A stretch of DNA of 64,000 nucleotides from Opitutaceae bacterium. Lineage in GTDB: Bacteria; Verrucomicrobiota; Verrucomicrobiia; Opitutales; Opitutaceae. Both the position numbers and the translations under genes were made by a program. The notes beneath the pieces are model-generated. The model worked only from the letters and a program-made list of their open reading frames with translations. It had not been told where the DNA came from and searched no databases. Below, one piece after another: positions 59,124-64,000 of the stretch. The stretch is from the NCBI GenBank assembly GCA_024233285.1, contig JACKPU010000001.1, positions 760,737-824,736 on the forward strand, written 5' to 3'. Position 1 is the first letter of the stretch. Each line of letters starts with the position of its first letter.

Positions 59124-60278
59124 TCAGGGCCGCGGTTCAAACTTATCGAACAGCACGGCTACTACGGCATCCACCCGGCACTTCAAATTTTCCGCCTCGG
59201 TCAATGGGCGGGCGTAGGCCGCCGCGGTGGCGGCTTGCAGTGCTTCGCCCAACCGGTCCGCCTGCTCAAGCAACGCGTGCTTGGCGTGGTGCAAGGCGCT
59301 GTCCTGCATGAATTCTTTCACCGTGCCGGACCGGCCCATCAGCACCGGCAATTCGCGTTCGCCGATCCACAGCCCCCATCGGTCGATGTCGGCAAACCAC
59401 GTGACGACGATGCCGCTTTCGGCGAAACCGAGCTGCCGGGCCAACGCGCCGGTATAGGTGCCGGGCCGCTGTGCAGGCGTGGCGGGCTCATAACGACTTG
59501 CGAGGCGAATGAAGATCCGCCGCCCGGTCGCGCGTTCGAAGTTGGCCAGCTGGTAATTGAAGTTGGCCGCGCGCGGCACCTCGGTCGGCAGCAGGTTGTC
59601 CGGATCGGCGAAATGCGCGTCCGGGCCCGGTTCGGGTTGGCCGGAGTAGGGTTTCGTCGCGGTCCGCAGCGCGGCGAAAGTTTCCGGGTCGTTCCGGAAC
59701 GCCTGTGCCTCCGCGCCGATGCGCAAAATGCGCACCGCCGTGATCTGGTCGTTGGGTTTGATCAGCGGCAGGATGTCGATTCCGCGCACGGTGCGCCCGA
59801 AGACGTTGTGCAGGTAGTTCAGCCGGTTGACCGGCCGCAGGGTCAGGAAAAACTGCGAGCCGTTGGTGTCCGGCCCGGCATTCGCCATCGAGAGGATGCC
59901 CGCGGCATCGTGGCGCAGCCCGGGCACGAATTCGTCGGGAAACTCATAACCCGGTCCGCCTTCACCCGTGCCTTCGGGATCGCCGCCTTGCACGACAAAA
60001 TCGGGCACCACGCGATGAAACGTCAGGCCGTCGTAAAAGGGTTGGCCCGGCTCCGGACCGAGTTTGCCTTCGGCGAGTCCGGTGAAGTTGGCCACCGTCA
60101 GCGGCGCCTGTTGATAAAACAGTTCGCAGACGAAGGTGCCGCGCGGCGTGACGAATTCCGCATACAGCCCGTCGGGCAGCGGCTCGCGCTCTTCGCCGGC
60201 CAATTGCAGGCCACCCAAACCCAGCATCACCAAGCCGCAGCAAACGGTCCACACGCGGGTAAAACGGGGGGCAGGCAT
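59124..60278 (-). CDS. Cyclophilin-type prolyl isomerase with C-terminal extension
   Basis: 384 residues from the ATG at 60278, with a signal peptide (about 1-28). The cyclophilin domain (about 35-190) has FHRVVPDFVVQGGDPEGTGEGGPGY, AGILSMANAGPDTNGSQFFL and the Trp-loop equivalent NYLHNVFGRTVRG. About 185 further residues follow with no cyclophilin match. The segment ATGRRIFIRLASRYE and ESGIVVTWFADIDRWGLWIGE resembles the TPM fold, but this is uncertain. It forms an operon with the FKBP gene. Confidence 0.88.
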   Translation of the reverse strand: MPAPRFTRVWTVCCGLVMLGLGGLQLAGEEREPLPDGLYAEFVTPRGTFVCELFYQQAPLTVANFTGLAEGKLGPEPGQPFYDGLTFHRVVPDFVVQGGDPEGTGEGGPGYEFPDEFVPGLRHDAAGILSMANAGPDTNGSQFFLTLRPVNRLNYLHNVFGRTVRGIDILPLIKPNDQITAVRILRIGAEAQAFRNDPETFAALRTATKPYSGQPEPGPDAHFADPDNLLPTEVPRAANFNYQLANFERATGRRIFIRLASRYEPATPAQRPGTYTGALARQLGFAESGIVVTWFADIDRWGLWIGERELPVLMGRSGTVKEFMQDSALHHAKHALLEQADRLGEALQAATAAAYARPLTEAENLKCRVDAVVAVLFDKFEPRP

Positions 60279-60336
60279 GAGGATGCAGCATGCCCGTTTT
60301 TTCCGCGGCATCAATGCCGCAATCACGGACGCGGCT

Positions 60337-60825
60337 CTACTCCGTCGCGGCGAGCAATCCGTCCAGATCGAGGGTGCGCGTAAACATTGCCAGCTTGCCG
60401 TCGGGAGTTTGTGGCCAGGCTTCCTGGGGCCGGTCCCAATAAAGCTCCACGCCGTTTTGATCGGGATCGCGCAGATACAGTGCCTCGCTCACGCCGTGAT
60501 CGCTGGCGCCTTCGAGCGGAATCTTGGCGACGACCAGCCGACGCAGCGCGTCACCCAGTTCTGCGCGCGTCGGATAAAGAATGGCGAGGTGATACAACCC
60601 GGTCGTGCCCGGGGCCGGGGGCCGCCCGCCCGCGCTTTCCCATGTGTTGAGCGCGATGTGATGGTGATAACCGCCGGCGGAGATAAACGCCGCCTGATGG
60701 CCGAATTGCTGCGTCAATTGAAACCCGAGCACGCCGCAATAAAACCCCAGCGCCCGATCAAGGTCGGCGACCTTCAAATGCACATGACCGATCGAGACCT
60801 GCGGATGAATGGGACGGGTGTTCAT
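60337..60825 (-). CDS. VOC (glyoxalase/dioxygenase) family protein
   Basis: 162 residues from the ATG at 60825. Two beta-alpha-beta-beta-beta modules are seen. Likely metal ligands are the His in SIGHVHLKVADL, the His residues of GGYHHHIALNTW, and the Glu in NGVELYWD. The pattern is close to CatE-type extradiol dioxygenases and glyoxalases. The substrate is unknown. It precedes the cyclophilin gene on the same strand (58 bases) and diverges from the AEC transporter. Confidence 0.85.
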   Translation of the reverse strand: MNTRPIHPQVSIGHVHLKVADLDRALGFYCGVLGFQLTQQFGHQAAFISAGGYHHHIALNTWESAGGRPPAPGTTGLYHLAILYPTRAELGDALRRLVVAKIPLEGASDHGVSEALYLRDPDQNGVELYWDRPQEAWPQTPDGKLAMFTRTLDLDGLLAATE

Positions 60826-60912
60826 GCGGCCCATGGTGCGCGGTTCCGGACATTTTCGCAAATGCCGCATCCCGCACTTGTCTTGCGGCGGCATGAGCAA
60901 TGAGAGTGCGTT

Positions 60913-61845
60913 GTGATCATTCTCGATACGATTGCGCCGGTGTTTCTGGTGGTGGCAATTGGTGCGTGGCTGCAGCACAGCAGCTTTGTTTCACCGGGGT
61001 TTTTGAAAGAGGCGAATCGGTTGACGTATTGGGTGGGGCTGCCGGCGCTGCTGTTCGTGCAGTTGGCGGCCGGGTTGCCGACCGTGGCTGGTGTCACCGC
61101 ACCGTTGGCGGTGATGGTGGGCGTAACGGGCCTTCTGCTCGTCGTCGGTCTTGTGGCGGCGCGGTTGAGCGGACTGCGTGCGGGCGGCGCGGCGACTTAT
61201 GTGCAGGGAACGTTTCGCGGTAATCTCGCGTTTGTCGGGTTACCGGTGGTGTTTGGTCTGCCGAATGTCACGCTGCCGGGCGGACTTCCTTTGCATCAGG
61301 CCGCCATCATTCTCGTGGCTCCGATGATGGTGCTCTACAATGTGCTCGGCGTGGTTGTGCTCCAACTCGGGCAGCAACGGTTTGGCCGGGCGATGATCCT
61401 GCCTTTGCTCCGGCAGTTGATTGTGACCCCTCCGCTGATCGCCATCCTCGCCGGAATGGTATTCGGCGCGATGGGCTGGACTTTGCCGTCGGTGGCCGGT
61501 CGCAGCCTGAATGCGCTCGGTGAGATGGCGCTGCCCTTGGGCTTGTTGGGCGTGGGCGGGTCCTTGGTGACGGCCAACCTCAGGGCCGGTTGGCGCGTGC
61601 CCTTGAGCGCGGCTTTGTTGCGCACGATGGTGGCGCCGGTCCTCGGTTGGGTGGTGGGCCGACTGTGCGGGCTCGATCCAATCACGCTCAAACTGGTGAT
61701 GATCTTTTTAGCCACGCCGACTGCCCTCATTTCCTACGCTGTGGCATTGGCCATGCACGGTGATGAGCGCCTGGCCTCCGGCGTCATCGGCTCAAGCATA
61801 CTCACGTCGGTGATCGCGCTGAGCGCGATCGTGGCGTGGACCTAG
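60913..61845 (+). CDS. AEC-family (auxin efflux carrier) transporter
   Basis: 310 residues from a GTG at 60913, with about ten helices in two inverted repeats. The family pattern is seen in RLTYWVGLPALLFVQLAAG, TFRGNLAFVGLPVVFG and MIFLATPTALISYAVA. Bacterial members often move organic acids such as malate. The gene stands alone and diverges from the VOC gene. The substrate is not readable. Confidence 0.9.
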   Translation: MIILDTIAPVFLVVAIGAWLQHSSFVSPGFLKEANRLTYWVGLPALLFVQLAAGLPTVAGVTAPLAVMVGVTGLLLVVGLVAARLSGLRAGGAATYVQGTFRGNLAFVGLPVVFGLPNVTLPGGLPLHQAAIILVAPMMVLYNVLGVVVLQLGQQRFGRAMILPLLRQLIVTPPLIAILAGMVFGAMGWTLPSVAGRSLNALGEMALPLGLLGVGGSLVTANLRAGWRVPLSAALLRTMVAPVLGWVVGRLCGLDPITLKLVMIFLATPTALISYAVALAMHGDERLASGVIGSSILTSVIALSAIVAWT

Positions 61846-61903
61846 GTCTCACGCCACGATACGTCTGTCAGAGGGCTACGACGGACTGCCCCCTTGGATT
61901 AGC

Positions 61904-62650
61904 TCAGACCGGGCTCACCACGAGGTTGTCGGTCGGAACCTCGACTACGGCTTCGTCGATCACCAAGTCCGCTTCGGTTTCGTTTTGGTCGATCAGCTCT
62001 TGGACTGCGTTGTCCGCCACGATGACGGAGTTGCTGGCCTGATCGGCTACGTCAGCGACACTCAAACCGGTGGTGGTCGCGACGGCCGTGGCCACATCGT
62101 TGACCGTGGTGCCGACACCGTTGGCGTTCGCGACGGCGACGGCATTGGCGGTGATGCTGCCAACGGCGCTGGATTGACCCGCAGCGATGGCGGCTTGGGA
62201 GGCCGCCGCAGCGATTTGGTTAACTTGAGTGGGGTTAGCCGCGACGGCGGCACGGGTGATGGCCACGGCGGCGGTGGGACGCTGGGTAACCACGGTTCTC
62301 GTGATCACGGCGGCGGCGGCGGGCCTGGACCTCACCACGGCAGTGGTCAAGGCGGCGACAGCGCCATCGGACAGTGTCGGGTTGTTGACGACGATTGCGG
62401 CTGCGGCGGCGGCGATCTGCTCATCGGTGGCCGTGGCCGGATCGAGTCCGGATAAGGCAAGCTGATCTCTGATTGCCGCATCAAACACAGCCTCAGTGGC
62501 GGCGTCGATATCGGCTTGGCTGGCCGTATCGAACGTAATCCCATTCGCGGCCAGTTCGGCGGCCACTTGATCGGTGAGGCTTTGGGCGGTGGCGGATGCG
62601 GCGAGCAGAAGCGTGGCCGCGACAAGAGAAATGATGGTTCTTTTTTCCAT
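61904..62650 (-). CDS. Secreted Ala/Thr/Val-rich low-complexity protein, unknown
   Basis: 248 residues. Residues 1-22 are a signal peptide (MEKRTIISLVAATLLLAASATA). The mature part is dominated by Ala, Thr, Val, Asn and Ser, has no Cys and one acidic C-terminal tail (QNETEADLVIDEAVVEVPTD). Short repeating patterns such as AVAxTxA and the pair VVRSRPAAAAVITR / VVTQRPTAAVAITR suggest internal duplication. I do not recognise a family. It lies downstream of a broken TonB-dependent receptor on the same strand. Confidence 0.7.
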   Translation of the reverse strand: MEKRTIISLVAATLLLAASATAQSLTDQVAAELAANGITFDTASQADIDAATEAVFDAAIRDQLALSGLDPATATDEQIAAAAAAIVVNNPTLSDGAVAALTTAVVRSRPAAAAVITRTVVTQRPTAAVAITRAAVAANPTQVNQIAAAASQAAIAAGQSSAVGSITANAVAVANANGVGTTVNDVATAVATTTGLSVADVADQASNSVIVADNAVQELIDQNETEADLVIDEAVVEVPTDNLVVSPV

Positions 62651-62806
62651 GGTGATGATCAGTTGGACTCTTTTCGTGCTAGGAGCGAGGACGCTGGCGG
62701 AGGAGACGTGATTGAGTGGAACAAGAACGAAACTGGTTTGCCAGCCCTACTTATGCGCGAGGAGGAACGGTCTGGAGCGGGTGATTATTGCAGCGTCCCG
62801 GCGTGT

Positions 62807-62955
62807 TCAGAAATCCCAACGATAACGCACGGTCAGGGTGCGTCCGCGGCCGGCGAAGTAATTGTCGTTGTTGGCACTACCGCCAGTGAGCGTCTGCGAG
62901 TAGTAGGTGACGTAGTCCTCATCGAGGAGGTTTTCCACCCCGACCGTCATGCCAA
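62807..62955 (-). pseudogene. TonB-dependent receptor, 3' remnant
   Basis: The frame encodes about 48 residues: FGMTVGVENLLDEDYVTYY, a loop, then YFAGRGRTLTVRYRWDF and TGA. This is the last pair of beta strands of a TonB-dependent outer-membrane receptor, which always ends in an aromatic residue; siderophore-type receptors have this ending. The coding sequence stops abruptly at the inverted repeat of the transposase element. The rest of the receptor, if it still exists, would lie beyond 64000. As it stands it is a broken gene. Confidence 0.8.
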
Positions 62956-62987
62956 AAAAGGGGTCAGGCCGAAACTTGTTAATTTTT
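62956..62987. repeat. Left terminal inverted repeat of the RAYT element
   Basis: 32 bp, exact reverse complement of 63945-63976. It contains the stop codon of the transposase gene (62979-62981). Confidence 0.9.
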
Positions 62988-63908
62988 GCCCACCCGCGCC
63001 ATCCGGCTCAGATACACCCGGGCTGATCCCGGGTTGCCCAAGCTAAGTCGCTTGGTCAGCCAATGCACCGGTATGCCATCTTGGCGCAATTTTCCCGCCA
63101 GGGCCACCTTCCACGCGGCGAGATTTTTTGCTGTGCGCAAGTCGCTTTCGCTTCGTCCGGCAGCCTGCAATCCCGCCGCGACGAGCTCCTCCCATTTCGC
63201 TTCGCGCAAGGCCTGCAATTCCGCGGCCGGCAAGCCTTGGCTCAACGCTTTCGCCGCGTGTTCTTTGGCCAGGGCCCTGCGCCAGCCGTGCGTGCCGATC
63301 GCCCAACCCTTCGACATTTCGGCAAACCCCAGCGTCCTTTGTTGTTCCGCATCGCCGGCCAGTTGCGCCAGATGCCCCAAATACGCGTTCCAGCCCGCTT
63401 TGCTGGGTCTCAACCCGTGCTGCTCCAGCCACCGCTCCGCGGTCAGCCCCTTGCATCCGGTTGCCTTGATCAACCGCCCCAGACTGCACCAGCGAAACGC
63501 CGCCAATTGCTCGATGCTCACGATCCCCGCCCGCACCGGGTTCAAATGGATGTAGTCAACCACTCGCCCCAACGCCGCCGCGTCCTCGACCACCAGCGCG
63601 TGATAGCGGCCCTGAAACAGATGCCCGCGCTCCTGGCGCAGCCGGTTGAACCGCGTGGCAAACGTGCTTTGCAGCCAATGCATGCCCGCGACCAGATTCG
63701 GCTCCGGCGTCTCCACCGCCAGATGATAATGATTCCGCATCACGACGTAAGCGTGGAGCACCCAGCCATGCCGCCCGACGGTTTCCTCCAGCGTCCTCAC
63801 AAAAGCCTGGGCCTCCCCGGCCGACAAAAACAAATCGCGCCGGTAATTGCCCCGGTTCAATACGTGATAAACCGCCCCGGGAAACTCCAGTCGCAGCTTT
63901 CTCGCCAT
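62979..63908 (-). CDS. REP-associated tyrosine transposase (RAYT, Y1_Tnp)
   Basis: 309 residues. The HUH metal site is H60-Y-H62 in VVMRNHYHLAVETP, and the catalytic tyrosine is Y119 in DYIHLNPVRAGIV. The N-terminal GAVYHVLNRGNYRRDLF and HLFQGRYHALVVE are standard RAYT blocks. It nicks single-stranded hairpin DNA and joins it covalently. A C-terminal part of about 150 residues extends beyond the compact E. coli type. The stop codon lies inside the left inverted repeat. Confidence 0.93.
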   Translation of the reverse strand: MARKLRLEFPGAVYHVLNRGNYRRDLFLSAGEAQAFVRTLEETVGRHGWVLHAYVVMRNHYHLAVETPEPNLVAGMHWLQSTFATRFNRLRQERGHLFQGRYHALVVEDAAALGRVVDYIHLNPVRAGIVSIEQLAAFRWCSLGRLIKATGCKGLTAERWLEQHGLRPSKAGWNAYLGHLAQLAGDAEQQRTLGFAEMSKGWAIGTHGWRRALAKEHAAKALSQGLPAAELQALREAKWEELVAAGLQAAGRSESDLRTAKNLAAWKVALAGKLRQDGIPVHWLTKRLSLGNPGSARVYLSRMARVGKN

Positions 63909-63944
63909 GCCGGATCAAGCCGGTCGCGGAGCGTAATCACAACT

Positions 63945-63976
63945 AAAAATTAACAAGTTTCGGCCTGACCCCTTTT
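63945..63976. repeat. Right terminal inverted repeat of the RAYT element
   Basis: 32 bp, exact reverse complement of 62956-62987. It lies 37 bases upstream of the transposase start. Confidence 0.9.
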
Positions 63977-63998
63977 CAGGCGACCTTTTCAGGCGACC
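63973..63998. repeat. Tandem 13-bp direct repeat at the right edge
   Basis: TTTTCAGGCGACC occurs twice in a row (63973-63985 and 63986-63998), directly outside the right inverted repeat. On the minus strand it reads GGTCGCCTGAAAA, similar to the repeat end GGGGTCAGGCCGAAA, so it may be part of a larger array that runs out of the window. Confidence 0.75.
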
Positions 63999-64000
63999 CC

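Larger units (their letters stand above)
62956..63976. mobile_element. RAYT (HUH transposase) element with perfect 32-bp inverted repeats
   Basis: The ends 62956-62987 and 63945-63976 are exact reverse complements (AAAAGGGGTCAGGCCGAAAC at the outside, ending TTAATTTTT). Between them is one complete RAYT gene. The element lies at the broken end of a TonB-dependent receptor. Inverted ends with a single Y1 transposase suggest a mobilisable unit, either active or recently moved. Confidence 0.85.

Noticed and set aside
1..64000. CRISPR arrays, tRNA or rRNA genes, and prophage
   Set aside because: No regular spaced repeats, no cloverleaf-like sequence in the gaps, and no phage structural genes were seen.

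Overview
The window is GC-rich, almost fully coding bacterial chromosome, most probably from Verrucomicrobiota near Opitutaceae. The placement is an inference from gene content: a PEP-CTERM surface protein, several sulfatases, a PPi-type phosphofructokinase, an isolated LptF/LptG-type permease, MetX-MetW, and the rpmH-rnpA-yidD-yidC-yebC order. No rRNA, tRNA or CRISPR array was seen. No gene-free stretch exceeds 300 bases; the longest are 10646-10895 (a palindromic repeat) and 36389-36651 (two operator-like palindromes).

Layout. 1-9252: a carbohydrate-catabolic region with a partial sulfatase, a VWA PEP-CTERM protein, a complete sulfatase, an L-fuconolactonase-like amidohydrolase, a convergent FAD oxidoreductase plus Gfo/Idh/MocA pair, a CstA transporter and a PhyH dioxygenase. 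9383-13843 (minus): holA, ppnP, purB and pfp. 13965-22679 (plus): nine tightly packed genes, namely a YceI-like isoprenoid-binding protein, a polyprenyl synthase, a MacB/Lol-type ABC permease and ATPase, a CcoN-like membrane subunit, a small membrane protein, a 12-TM protein fused to CcoO-like and CcoP-like cytochrome c domains, and a response regulator with its histidine kinase. This is the most unusual system in the window. 22756-31735: small unknowns, an LptF/LptG permease, an RND pump with its adaptor, and an ABC-2 exporter. 31765-35327: HAD phosphatase, LtaS-like transferase, PAP2 phosphatase. 35324-40077: radical SAM protein, fdhD, TPR protein, site-2 protease, prmB. 40170-46004: an ArsR-family regulator divergent from DUF2892, adaptor, RND pump, Dps and rhodanese genes. 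46024-51323 (minus): rpmH, rnpA, yidD, yidC, yebC, metX, metW. 51410-61845: ggt, DUF3667 protein, Y-family polymerase, beta-propeller, YfcE phosphoesterase, CDP-alcohol phosphatidyltransferase, YgjP-type peptidase, two prolyl isomerases, a VOC protein and an AEC transporter. 61904-64000: a low-complexity secreted protein and the 3' remnant of a TonB-dependent receptor, cut by a RAYT (HUH transposase) element with perfect 32-bp terminal inverted repeats.

Two themes cross the window. A family of nested GC-rich palindromes occurs in intergenic gaps, and one half-unit lies in frame inside prmB. Many genes are translationally coupled through ATGA overlaps, so the operon assignments rest on spacing seen directly in the sequence. 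Functions are inferred from motifs; no database search was run.
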